The notes below the pieces were generated by a model, which worked only from the letters and a program-made list of their open reading frames with translations, had not been told where the DNA came from and did no database searches. A stretch of 64,000 bases of DNA from Dipetalonema caudispina. Lineage: Eukaryota; Nematoda; Chromadorea; Rhabditida; Onchocercidae. Numbering within the stretch: position 1 is the stretch's first letter; every line of letters begins with the position of its first letter. The position numbers and the translations under genes were made by a program. Positions 13,413 through 26,567 of the stretch are shown here, in pieces. The DNA lies in the NCBI GenBank assembly GCA_013365325.1, contig JABVXV010000026.1, positions 310,001 to 374,000 on the forward strand, given 5' to 3'.

Positions 13413-15019
13413 ATGTTTCTGTAAAATTTATTAAAATTAAAACTATGATTTAATTAGTAACTGCTCAAATGATTTTCTTTTTTTTTTTTTTTTGGAAATG
13501 TGCAAAATTTTTCGTGATGATATCCATTTTTCCAACATTTTTTGCGATCGGAAGCTTATTGACAGTAATCAGATAGAATTATTTGATTAATTGAGTCATC
13601 ATAAAAAGTGAATGAGAGAGGAAAGAAGAGGGAGGAGAGGGGTGGCATACTTTGTCATGCCATCTATCAAATAATTTAATTGACTCCTTCCTTGATTAGA
13701 TTGATTGAATTAACGAAGTGTTAAAGGAATAAACAATATTGATTACGATCTTATATTGATTGGTCAGTTGATAAAAATATTCCTTGCTCATCTTACTTTT
13801 GAAATTTGCAAATAAAAGGAAATCTAACACTGAGTAAATTCAGAACAATTATCATTCCCATGTTAATAGATCCCTCTCAGTTATTGCAATGCTGTATTGT
13901 TCTTCTACAATAAGCACTTCGAATTTTTTTTTTTTTTTTGAAGCTTGAAGGAAAGAAAAGAAATGAGCAGTTAAGTAGAAATTGAAATTTCGAGAAAAAT
14001 AGTTGGGAAGTTGATTAGTTATAAATGAACAATCATTTTTTAAAATTAGTAACGATAAGTTATAAATTGGACATTTTTGATATGAAAAAAACAGCAAACA
14101 GTTCTGGGACGACTACACATCAAACTCATAATGTTACTAATTAGTACAAAGATTATTTTTAATAACAAAATTTTGCATGTAGAATTTGTCAACACCCAAA
14201 ATGAATCATATGTATTTGTTTTTAAATAGTTTTTTTTCCTTTCTTGACGAACTTGCTGAAGTAGTAGTAATAATGAAACCTAAATCCATCGTTTTATGTG
14301 AATTTCAAATCGTCCTATTTTTTTCACCCTGAATTTTAATTGATTTTCAAATGATTCTGCTTCGTTTATATTCGTAAAATTGAAATGTTACATGAAAAGC
14401 TTTAAGTTACAATATGAGAAAAACTTGAAATGATTGCATGGGAAGTTCTGAATCATATATTTACATCAAACAAATAAAGGACTTTTCGATTGGGTCTCTA
14501 AACGATCGAGCATGACTAAAGCTCAAAGTAGCTGATTATGAAGCAATTTGATGATCACGTAGGGTCAGAAAGGCGATTTTGTTTTGAATTTCAAGCGAAA
14601 TGATGAAGAAAACGGAGAAAAGTGTGCATACATATTTCTATCCAGCTAGCGTAGGTCGGATAGGTAGTTATCTTCATTTAAATAAATGATATTTGATAAT
14701 AAACAGTAATCAAATGGAATTATTCATACTTTCCGATTTTGTTTGTTTTTCAGCTTTATTTTTTAATGCAGAATGGATCTGATGGAATGATTATTTTGTT
14801 TACTTGCTTAGTATTATTTGAAATTCCAGGTGATTTCTTCGGTATTTCTGAAGCTAATGATTACTGAATTGTTTGAGATTATTAACATCCTCCTGGCATC
14901 AGTGATTTTGATAGTTGCTATCAGTAATACTATTGGATTGATAAAAACACAACGGATTTTTATGCATCAATAGAACCACGCAAAACATTGAAAGTTACGA
15001 ATGAACCAGTTGACTTTAA
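13413..15019. other. Intergenic spacer tub-1 / ttr-like
   Basis: AT-rich, with homopolymer runs (poly-T near 13480, poly-T near 13925). No exon, RNA gene or repeat could be supported. Confidence 0.5.
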
Positions 15020-18000
15020 TTATTCACAGGCAATTTTTCCATGAAAACTGGTCATTGCAATCCCGAAAGCTTGTAATGCTGATAATGGATAACGAAAATC
15101 CATCGTAAATGCATCGTAACCGATTCGACCAAACTGCATTACGATATACTTGGCTAAAAAACACTAGGAATTGATTGTATCATAACCAATGCAGCTAATC
15201 TGTAAAAATGAAAGAGAAGATTGTGTGTACAACTATAACAATGAAGATTATCTCTTGCGATGAATTCAGTTTATTATGTTTCTACTAAATTTTCATAAAT
15301 TTATACCTTCCTTCAATTGCTGCTTTCTATAGTTTGAGATAAAACTGAAAGTACTTACGGTCAGCATCATGAATGATTTGAAAGTTCTTCACTGATGGTT
15401 GTGTAACGCGACCATGAAAATTAAGGACGTACGATTGGGTATCTGCAACATTTTCTACTTCAAGTAAGAGTAGGTTATCTATAGTCAAATATTTTTAGTT
15501 TAAATTTCAACATAAAAAGATCAGAAATTTGAAGGAATTATTTAAAAAAGCAAAACCTTCGTTCCAAACAGGATTTTTGTTATGCATAGCAATCAAGTCA
15601 TCCGCTTTTCTACTTTTCCACCTCTCCAGAATACATTCTTGTTCCTCAAAAATCAGAACTTTTGTAAAGTGAGAAATTTCTAATCATCAATGATTTCCCG
15701 TAAATTTTGATGCTAAAGTAAAAGAATTGAATCAACAATTTTTTGAAGTTAATTTTTTTAAATTAAATTCAAATGCCGGTTAGAGTTAATTAGAGCTTTG
15801 TTTAAACTTTACTAGTAACGGTCGGATTTCTTGACGTCGATAATTTTCGGCATCACAAATGCCGGGTATTAAAACAGTCATTTTACGGGGACCTTTGAAG
15901 CCAAGGACATTAGTATCCTAAAATGTGAAATTTAAATTCCTATAAAGAAATATGGAACTTAGATGCTCAGACTATGTACAAAATAACAGAAGGAAATAAT
16001 TTAATTCATGCAAACATTATATACAAATGTCCCATAATTTTTTTTTTCAATTTTCTCTCTGTTTTCATTGTTTTAATTTCAAAATTTACGTGTTATTTTT
16101 TCATAATTTTACATCTTCACTTAACAAATACATTTCATTTAGAATTATTTCTAATGAAATATGCAAATTTCGGAAGAATTTTCAAATTATTAAAATTTAG
16201 AGCAAAGTCAAACATCCTTACATAAATAACAGCTGCAAGTTCTTGCCTTACCGAATCACCGATAACCCATGATTTCTTTGGATTTTCGCCGTTGTCGTAT
16301 AACGTGAATTGTGTTCCCAATGCATTTGATCTAAATTTAAGAAAAATGTTTAACTTGAAATATTTATATCGCATACTATAATGATGATGCATTTACTTGG
16401 ATTGTTAGTAGGATTTATTAATATTTAAATCTCCTCGTGTAATTAACGTAATTAAGCGTAAATATTTCTATAATTGCATGGAACACAATAACGATTAAGT
16501 AATAATTAACTCAATCAGCTGTTAATTGAAGCATTTTGCAGCATTTTGATATAAGATAAATCGAATGAATAATTAAAGAACTGACTGATAGCTTTATTGA
16601 ACGGAACCATTTGATGGCTAGCATCATAGGATCTTCTTTCCTTCATGAAAATACTTATATGTGATCTCAAAATGCTTTATCATCAAGAGATACACTATAC
16701 AAGCATTCCTGATGATATTATTTTCCGAATAAAGCTTATAAAATATAAATCCTGTAACTTTCCTGATAGCACTTAAATAGGTGTAAACGAACTTCCAAGT
16801 TCATAGAATTCAAAATTTATACCTTAAATTAATCTAAAATAAATTTCCTTTCCCTTCTTCAAGATTCAAAACAATACTTACCTGACTTTTCCGACGAAAG
16901 AATTCCCATAACGCTTCAAATCGGTTGGATCAATCGAAATCAAATAATTAGCCGTGGTACTTTTTTTCCTTTTTCGTGCAGCCAAAAGGAAAATCTATAA
17001 ATTTAATATAAATTCTTTTTCATTCATATTTTTAAGAATGAAAATAGTCAAATTTCATAGTTAATATATATATATAAAATTTATTTTTTAATAACAGTAT
17101 TCGGGTAAATTACTTGTTATTCCAAATACATTCGAATATCTTATATTAATCAGATTATCATTCGGTTATGGCTATTCATATTTCACTATAAAATTATTAG
17201 GAATCACTGCAATTATTCCGTAAGAGACGAAATGCCTGGCTAAACTTTTGTTAAATATTTTGATTTTCAATTGATGTCAACTGGTTAGAAAACTATGACA
17301 TCTTAATAATTCATTGTACTTTCATCCATGAATTTTTATTTCTAATTAAATACAACCTGCATACCCTTTTTTCTTCATCTTTCTCAAGATGCAGATAATA
17401 GGTTGGATAAATACCGCGATCCACTCCTTTCTTATCCCGTGTTATGCGACATTTATAAGTGACATTTCTTCTTGCTGGTGATGTTACAAATATTTCCAAA
17501 TTTGTCATAATTTCATTCATGTCTGGATTTTGAACCACTAAAATGTTCCATAATGATTTCTATTCATATATTTTCGACTTTCAGAAATAAATTTCTATCA
17601 GAGCTCGAAAAATTAAAAATTCTAAGTCTTCTCTTTACTTATTTATTCAAATTGTTTGAATCAAAAAATAGAAAAAGAAAGGGAGAATTAGTCAAAAAGT
17701 ATAAGTAATAAACTTAAATGGTAAAACATTTTCTTCAATTTCATCTTTCCATGGTTCCACCAATGGTTCATCGTCTGGCTCAAATGTCGCGCTTGTACTA
17801 TTTGGAACAAATGTTGTAGCTGGCAAGTTGTGTGTTGATTTATTAACATCGTCTTCCGAAGAACTATAATCAACTTTTTGTTTCCAATAGGCTTGACCAA
17901 GAATACTTAGTGACCTTTGATCTATGTTGGATAATGTTCTAATTGACAATTCAAAAATCGACAATAATTTTATTCCACGTAGAATTAAGCTAAATTATTG

Positions 18001-20769
18001 CAACAAATATATATTAATAGCACTAATTAATAAAATTTTAAAACAGAAAAATGCCTCAAAAAGTTAAATGATACAGCAAAGTTTGCTTTAAAAAGATATA
18101 ACTAATAATAATTAGTTGATTAATGAGCGTTAATAAACTGACCGTCAAGTTTTTACTTCTTAAATTTTATTTTTGTTCGATTTAATTTAGTCTAATTTAG
18201 TCCTTAAACACCTTCACAATATCCAGGGAATGAATTAAACAACGAAGAAATGATTGAAGGAATAGCTGAGACTTCTATTCTTTTACCGCGGAATTATTTG
18301 ACATTAACAAAATGATATTTTAGTTGCATAAATATGAATGAAATACTGAAATTGAATATCGAGATGCTAGTAAAGATAAATTCATTAATTTTCGTTATCA
18401 ATTATTGAAAGGCAAGCGTTTGTTTGAATTATCGTATAGATGAAAGTAAACCTTTCGTTGTACTGTGATGTTATGACTGTTGTAGCTGTTGATCCGGAAG
18501 CCGTAGTTGGTGATATACGATCCGGATCTTCCGGTGACATAAAACATAGTGGTCCATTATACCCATGCAATTTATGGCTATTTTTAGATGTTATCATGCA
18601 ACTTTTCTCTGTTACCATCATCATCATCGATGTATCATTGGTTCGAATGTTAGCCGATGAAAGTCTACGTTTTTGTCGTTGACGTTCTTCCATAAATTTT
18701 TTCTGCAAAGCAGAAGAAAAGTTAAAATAAAAAATTTCAAAAATTGTATAAACTTGACTATTTTGCTAACAAAAAATTTTTTCACTTTATTTTGCAATTT
18801 AATTTTTATTTGTATTAACTAAAATTTTGGAAAAAATCCTTTCAAAAAAAAATTTCATTTGTTTGTCACAGCAACGCTATCAATAATGAAATGCATGAAT
18901 TGTTTGGTATCTGCTTATGCTCATTTCAAATTAAATAACATTTATGAATCGCTTAGTCTTTTCTCATTTTCAAATTTCGAGAAAAATTTAATTTTTTCAC
19001 TTTTTGTATATTTAAAATAATAGAAGAAAAATGAACATCTTAAATAAATCATTATAAAATGATAAAGGGGAGGTTAAGAGGACGAGAAAGAAAATTAACA
19101 ATTATAATTGTTTTGTTCTGATGGTTTGCTACTACAGGTTAGGAATAATATAATTAAGTAAACGAAATTTAAACTATTTGCCTCCTAAAAGTAGGCCTTT
19201 TTTATTGAATAGAAAAGAAGAGGAGCAAAGAACATGGCGTAGATTAAAAAGATGAGGAAAAAACAACCAATAGAAACGAAAATGTTAAAAATCGAAATAC
19301 GCCAATAAAATCGGACGAAAAAAATTGTTCAGTTTAAAACGGAAAATCAAAATTTTGGCGAAAGTTAAAAGAAGAGGAAAAGATCTGAACTAAATTTAAA
19401 GATGAATTTAAACTTGCTTTTTAGTTATTACTTTAGAATGTAAGCTAAAATTTGAAGTGAAAATTTTATATTCAATTGCAAAGAATGGAATTGAATGTAA
19501 AATATTAAATTCAATTTTATATTCAATGGATAGCCTACTGATTTTTGACAAAAGAAAATTTCGATCTCGGAAAAATTTGAAAATTTCTAACTTACATGTA
19601 CTCCTGAAAACCAATATCAAATGCGAAAGTTTGTTTACATTTTAATGAAACTGATTTTTGCAAGAAATTAAAAGGAAAAAAATTTTTTCCTTCTAATTAT
19701 TTCTTTAAAGGGAAAAGAATTTTTTCTTTTAATTTCTTACAAAAATCAGTTTTATTAAAATGAAAACAAACTTTCACATTTGATATTGGTTTACAGTCGG
19801 TCATCATGATTATAATCATTTCTGATGATATTAATCGCAATTACATTAATCAACGTAAAATTTACAACATACTATAGCTGATCCGTGACTGATAATTAAT
19901 TACAATATCATTAGCAATTAACATCATGTTATATTAAGAGGATAATTACTGTAATAACCAATGATTTATAATCTCGGTGTAATTATTTATTATTAGCAAA
20001 AGATTTGAAATCATCATGATTCGGGAGATTACTGAAATCCTTAAACGACTCATTCACTGAACAATATTGGAAAACATTAAGCGCTTTATAATCATTTATT
20101 GATAAGAAAAATAAAATAATCCTTTTCATATTTCAAAGCGACAAGTTCTAAAAAAGAAAAAATTGTGATTTGAGTCATATGGCCATAAGGCATTTTTATT
20201 TTTGAATGAATATACTTTTAACAAAATGGTTCTTGTCATATATGCCTCATAAGAAAATCATTCTCTCTTCCAACTTCTCATTTTCGTCCTTTTATTTGCC
20301 CTCTTTTTAACCTTTTTTAATATCTCATCTCTTGCAGCATCAGTCTTTTCTTTTTTTCTTCAAGAAGAAAGCGACGATAGTTTGTAATCTATCATACCCT
20401 TTTCTTTTCCATCAATATTCATTCAAACTTATGCCTTGCAAAAGAATCCCTCATTTAAATTCCTGATAACTCTCAGTACTTCATGGATTATATATTCTTG
20501 CATATTATGTTCACATTTTCGTCAATAAAAATTGATCTGAATAAACTCATTTGACTGCATGTTGTACAGTAGCCAGTTAGTTTTGTATCATCGATATTCT
20601 AACTGGAATGTGATCAGATCTAGTATTTAGAATGTTACCACTCCAAAGGATTGAAATATTTTGATTACATGAAATTGTATAATTACAATTAAATGTGCAG
20701 TAAATAAATAAACAAAATAAAGCAAACCTGTTTTGCCAGGTTATGACTGGCCCACTCATCATTTGACAT
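15020..20769 (-). CDS. tub-1: Tubby protein
   Basis: Tubby-family proteins bind PI(4,5)P2 and carry membrane cargo into cilia; the nematode member acts in ciliated neurons and fat storage. Ten exons in transcript order: 20769-20728, 18702-18452, 17938-17728, 17559-17365, 16994-16882, 16330-16222, 15917-15813, 15644-15557, 15442-15359, 15153-15020. The total is 1332 bp, 443 residues, close to the family's usual length. The N-terminus [14 protein letters not shown] joins [13 protein letters not shown], the conserved tubby leader. The C-terminal domain shows [68 protein letters not shown] and the terminal SFHGKIACE. The third junction was chosen because phase 0 closes with the acceptor at 17560; it is the least certain. 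The first intron is about 2 kb and contains a fold-back repeat. Confidence 0.95.
19608..19793. repeat. Fold-back (inverted repeat) element in tub-1 intron 1
   Basis: A left arm at about 19608-19690 and a right arm at about 19711-19793 are near-perfect reverse complements, with roughly eight differences over about 80 bp. They are separated by a 20-base spacer. The ends begin with AAACCAATATCAAAT and its complement. This is a long hairpin, as in fold-back or MITE-type elements. No coding potential is seen. Confidence 0.9.
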
Positions 20770-23700
20770 CAGGAATAAATGATATTGAACAGTGATGAAT
20801 AAAGGCAGCCGTTAATTAATTGAAATCCTGAAATTGCAATTTATTGAATAGAAAATGTTCAAGAAACAATTTTAAAATAGTTTAAAAAGCTAATTTCCGA
20901 AATAAACAAAAAAATTTGATATTGTGAGGTAAATTCGATGAGAATAAAAACAACACATGTTCATTTTACTTTCTTCATTAGATTAGCATTTATTGTATTT
21001 TGATAGAATTACTATTGCGGTGGAAAACAATTATGACAATTCATCTTGTGAAACGATTAATTTTTATTAAAACCGTAAATCATTCAATTTTCTCCACTAA
21101 ATTAAAAATGGGAAAAGCCGAGATAAGTATATGGAATTTATATTTGTTCGTTTAATGCAACTTTAATTAATAACAAACAAGTAATAGTTGAAATAATTGA
21201 AATTTCAAAATTTATTTCATATGTTACTGCATTCAGGCTAATTTGAATGATTTATATATTAGATGATCAGTTTTGAATTTGCTAGAAAATTTATTGCACC
21301 AACTAACATAACACACGACAGCTTACGGTAAGTTGAGATTAAGTAAATGAAAATTTGCTAAACCACTTCATTAATAATGAAATTGAAGTCAATAAAAGTC
21401 TTTTTGCGCCTAACAGAATTTTTGTTTAGGTTACCAAGGCAACATCAATCCATAGTGGTTTAGAATTTTGTCGATCTCTAGAAGAGTTGGTTACTCGGAC
21501 AACGATAATAAATCGAAGCTTATTTTTTCCTTGTTCGTAGAAGAAGCTAAATGAAAGAGAAGAGGAAAAAGAAGAAGTGAAAATGTCCATCTATAATCCC
21601 TATGGGTTAATTATACGGTTCCTTATCTTCAAGTAAAACTTTCTGATTATACTAAAATGTCACTTTTTTTGCAAATCAAGAAAATTTTTCCTTTATCTTA
21701 AAAAGAGGTTTAATATAATTTGTATACCAAATTAATTTATTACATTATCAGTTTCCTTCTTTTGGAATACTGTCTAATCCGTTAGGGATATTATATTAGA
21801 AGTTCGATATGTTGGTTGATTTGTTCGAAATATTGTAATGATGATTGAAATGAGATAATTGTAAATCAGATTAAACTTAACATAAGTACTAATTGGTCGA
21901 AATATTTTGCAATTAGTCTTAGTATACTGAAATGATTTTTGTTGAGGATTGCTATTCACTTAATCAAAAAATTCACTGATTAATTGAAATATTGCCTGAA
22001 GATATCACCATATTACTTATTAATAAAGCATATTGCCAAAATTTAACAGAGATATTAGTTTCAAGTAGTGAAAATATTGCTTAATTAGCTAAATTATTAA
22101 TCCAAACTAGTTATATTGTTTTATGGTTGATACGTATGATGCACCGATAGGATGAATTTGGTATTGGCTTTTAAAAATTTCAGTTTCTTCTCTGAAATAA
22201 CCTGTCATGGTATGTAAGCATTGTATTAGTTGAACAAAGTGTATTCTATCTGGCCATTTTAAATTGAATTCTATATGAGATAATGAAGGAGGGAGAGTTG
22301 AGAAAATATTGAAATAGTTAGAGAATTAATAAAATGGTGAACTTTTCCGAGTGAATGAAAATTGCAATTAATGATAAGATATGAGGATAAATGTTGGGTA
22401 AATGAAAAAACATCACATCACTTATACTTCGTAGTAAAATCTTAAGATAGAAGTTCATTTCTCATAGTGAAGACTTAATTCTTGTTAATAATTGAAGAAA
22501 TCATTTCTTTATAATTTCTGCTTTCATTTTAAAAACGGCAAGTTTTCTGAAGGAAAAAAAAAAAAAAAAAAACGTTTGTTTATCATAGAAAGCAATTTTA
22601 ATCAGATAACCATTAATAAAGCTCAGGGAATAATAATAATAGCACTAATCAAAATTATTCATATTTATATTTAATCAAACTATTGCTTATTTTGCTCATC
22701 TTTAAGCAAATTACTGCTTATGCTGTGAAATACTAATTACTCATTTATAGATTCAAATTTATATCCTGCAATTAATAGCAAGTTAACATTAGATTTAGAA
22801 AAACAAAATGAAAATGTTGACAACAAGCTATATTAGTCATAATCAAAGCGTAAATAAGTGTTAAATAAGCTAATTATAATAATGACAACAATCTAAAAGT
22901 AAACATAAGATATGAATGATCCACTGACTTCTGTCCATTACTCGAATTGACATCAATGTAATAACGACAACAACCATATCATACCTTTATTTACGCTTTG
23001 TAAATAAATAAATAAGTGAAAATGAACTGCTTAAAATAGAAATTGAATTTGGAAATGAATAAATAAACGTGAGTGTCTCCATTGAAAGAAAGCAAGAGAG
23101 ATTTTTTTCAAGTTTATATCCAAATTTAATTTTATCGTTTTCTCATCGTCACGCTCTTTCTTTTCCTAAAAAGAAAAAATTTTTCTTTTGGACTAAAAGA
23201 AATGAATGTGAAGGATTATTACATAGTTTTAGCTTCGGTTTGCATAAATTTGTCTATAAAGATTGGGACATCAAACGGATCTAAAGAGGAATGCATTGAA
23301 GCAAAGATAATTTCATGCACACTTCGCTATTTTTCTTCCTTTTTTTTCCAGTCCCAATATTGTAAAATAATTTTGGAAATGAATTTTGCAATTAGTTAAT
23401 CATTTTACTGTTTCAAATTGTCATCATAAGCCGCTGTTAGAATCTCAATAATATTGTTTAAATGATAAAGGAATGTTTCTTCTCAGCTACAATTTGATTA
23501 ATGTAATTCTGAATTATTGATTGGTAATTAGTACACTATTCGATTATTTAATTCCAATGTTTGAAGCATTCTTTGCAAGAGTCGAAAAATCCTTTGATTA
23601 TTCTTAATTTAAACTTCAAAATTTAACCATTTCGATTGTTAATGACGAAGATTTGAGCGAAAAATTATATTATTTAATAAAAATTGTTTAAATTAACCAA

Positions 23701-24175
23701 CAAAAAATATTTATCAATAAGGAATTGAATTTTCTCATCAATCTCTCATAATCATTTCTTTCTCGCCACTTCTATCGATTCCTTTCTTTTTTTTTATTAT
23801 CAATGATACTAACTTCAATTGCGCAATTTCAATAGTTTTCGGAAAGACTATCTCATCCAACATTTGCTTCTCTCCGCTCTGCCGGATGAAGCCCACTTCC
23901 AATTCCGATCGAAATCAATGCTTCAATCGAACCTTCAAATCTGATCCATCCGAACCAGTTATTGAGAAGCAACCGTTGTAGCGTATCGAAACTACGGTTT
24001 GAATATTTGCTTGATTGGATAGTGGTTGGGTAATTTGTGCTAGCAAACATTTCGGCATCACTGGTCGATCGATCGATCAATTAATTGATTCTGGAAGTAT
24101 TAAAGAAAGAAGGGAAGTTTTTAGAGAAATATTCATCTTTCGATAACAAAACTGACTTTAGCATTGATCGAATCA
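20770..24175. other. Intergenic region, tub-1 / rpb-5 divergent promoters
   Basis: About 3.4 kb between two divergently transcribed genes. Mostly AT-rich with a poly-A run near 22553. The part at 23853-24080, just upstream of rpb-5, is less AT-rich and carries a 75-codon minus-strand open frame starting at ATG 24080. I do not recognise its product and do not call it a gene. A GATC tandem (TCGATCGATCGATCAA) lies at about 24064. Confidence 0.5.
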
Positions 24176-26567
24176 ATGGCGGATGACGAATTGGAAACAT
24201 ACAAGTTATGGCGAGTTCGAAAGACGATTATGCAGGTAATGGTATTTTCATTCCTTTCTTAGGGCAGTGATAACTGCTATACATTGGAATATAATAGTGA
24301 TAGGTGTATTTTGATAATAAGTGACAAATGCATAGAACTATGCGATGTATGCAAGCGGTAAAAGTTTGTGCATTGTCGATTGACTAAGCTGAGGAAAGGT
24401 AAGTAGAAAAAGTAGTGAAGTTCTTCGAATTGCCAGTGATGTTTGCGATAAATAGTTTTAATAAGATAACTGTGACAGTTCCATATGTCAGGTTGGTGAT
24501 AATTGTATAGCTGTTAGCAAAACAGTGATAAGAGACTAGTGATGACAATAGTGGGAATAACAGCTGTTCAGTGCTAATAGAATATTGATAAATATATATA
24601 TTAGTGACAGGATAATAATAAATTTATATAACTAACCAAAAGTAAAAATCAGTAACCTTATTTCGCTCGTCATTATGAATGATTGTTGGAATAATCATCA
24701 TGATAGCACGATTAATAATAGTTAAATGTTATAAGGAGTTATGGTTAAAGGGTAAATAAACTAAATTTGTCGCGCATTCTAGAATTCTGCGTTCAATCTA
24801 CGAGCAGTTCTGGAAGTTTAATACGCTGGAATGAAATTAAAGTTTGGTTCTATAAGGAATAGTGATAGGCAAACCAGTTATTACTCCGTTATCACACTTT
24901 GCAATTTTCATAAATGCTAGCCAAATTTTGAAAAAATCCTTTGAATGCTTTGCAGATGTGTCATGATCGTGGATATTTAGTAACGCAGGAAGAATTGGAT
25001 CAAACGTTGGAGAATTTCAAAGAGACTTTTGGTGATAAACCAAGCGAACGACACCCATCCCGTAATGAATTAACTGTTTTAGTAGCACATAACGATGATC
25101 CAACCGATCAGATGTTCGTATTTTTCCCAGAAGATTCTAAAATTGGAATCAAAACAATTAAGGCTAGTGTTTTCATTTATTATCTATGGAATTATTCGTA
25201 TAGATTGTCTAATGCGACCCAATTTCACGTTTCTGCATGTTTTTTTCATGGATTTTTTCTACCGCCCAACTTATATGTTATCAAAATTTCTTATTCATTT
25301 TAGGCCATTTGTCAACAAATGCAAGAGCAGGCAATTACACGGGCAATTATTGTCGTACAAACTGGTATGACTCCATCAGCTAAGCAGGTCAATGTCGTTT
25401 TGATAGTTTGTTCTTTAGATTCTAGTTTCTAAGGATTTTAGTTTGTATTTTAGACTTTAAACACTGCTGTTTGTTCTTTCATTATATTTCTCGATTATGG
25501 GACACATGAGATACGGCTCTACATCGAATTCTCTAAAAGGTTTCCGAAATCAGTCGTTCCATAGCATTCAGCTCAATTTACTTTTTGATTAGAGCTTCGA
25601 TAGTTAAACCCTTTTTAAGCATTTACAGCATTATCGTACGACTAATTTATATGACTTTAACTTCATTAATTCATTTATTAGATTTTGAATCTTAATTATT
25701 GTTGTTGATATTTTTTTCCCCAGTGTTTTTTCTTTAATTTCATAAACATTCAAAACCTTTTCCTGTCGCATAGATAAGGGACTGAATTTAACTCCTTTTT
25801 TCGAAAGTTTGATTTGCTTCGTACATCGTTCCTGGTACAAAAACATTCCTACATCCTGTATGCTTCTCAAACCACTTGGTCCCCTGAACTCCCTTACAAT
25901 TAGTTTACCCAAATTTGGTAATAGGCGATAGCCGATATGGCACCAAAATACACATTGGAACAGTTTTTGGAAGCTGAACTTATGGTCAATATAACGGAAC
26001 ACGAGTTGGTACCGGAACACGTTGTCATGACAAATGAAGAAAAGAATGAATTACTGGGTCGATAGTAAGTTGGTCATATTATTTAGTACATTATTTGATT
26101 CGCCTACTTGATTTCTTAATATTTCAACTCATTTTTGTTAATAATTCTTGCTTCACTATGGTAACAAAAATTTATGAAATGTAGAATGGGTCAGTATCAT
26201 TGGGAAAAAGTGGATTGCAGAGTAAGGATAACTGAGATATTTTAATACGTTTGTTAACAATGAAATGAAGTTGAAACATCATTCACAAAAGATGGCTGGT
26301 CCCATAATAGTAACAATAATTTTCCAATACGGAAGGACTTTTTTTGGAATTTTGCATAACAAACATTCTTTGCCAGATTATTCATTAGCTCCTGAATGTT
26401 GTTGTTAATCCTACTTTTTCAGTAAGCTTAAGGATACACAGTTACCCCGAATTCAGCAGAGTGATCCGGTAGCCAGGTATTTTGGTTTGCGACGCGGACA
26501 AGTAGTAAAAATTATTCGACCGTCCGAAACTGCTGGAAGATACATTACCTATCGACTTGTTGTATAG
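24176..26567 (+). CDS. rpb-5: DNA-directed RNA polymerases I, II and III subunit RPABC1 (RPB5)
   Basis: A subunit shared by all three nuclear RNA polymerases; its N-terminal jaw contacts downstream DNA and its C-terminal domain anchors to the core. Exons: 24176-24235, 24956-25162, 25304-25387, 25925-26064, 26423-26567. The total is 636 bp, 211 residues, the family's normal length. The start [18 protein letters not shown] is typical. The C-terminal domain shows [11 protein letters not shown], the [10 protein letters not shown] block, [20 protein letters not shown] and the terminal [14 protein letters not shown]. The second intron can only be removed in frame with a GC donor (AAG|GCTAGT). Intron 1 (720 bp) contains many TGATAA words. 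Confidence 0.96.
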
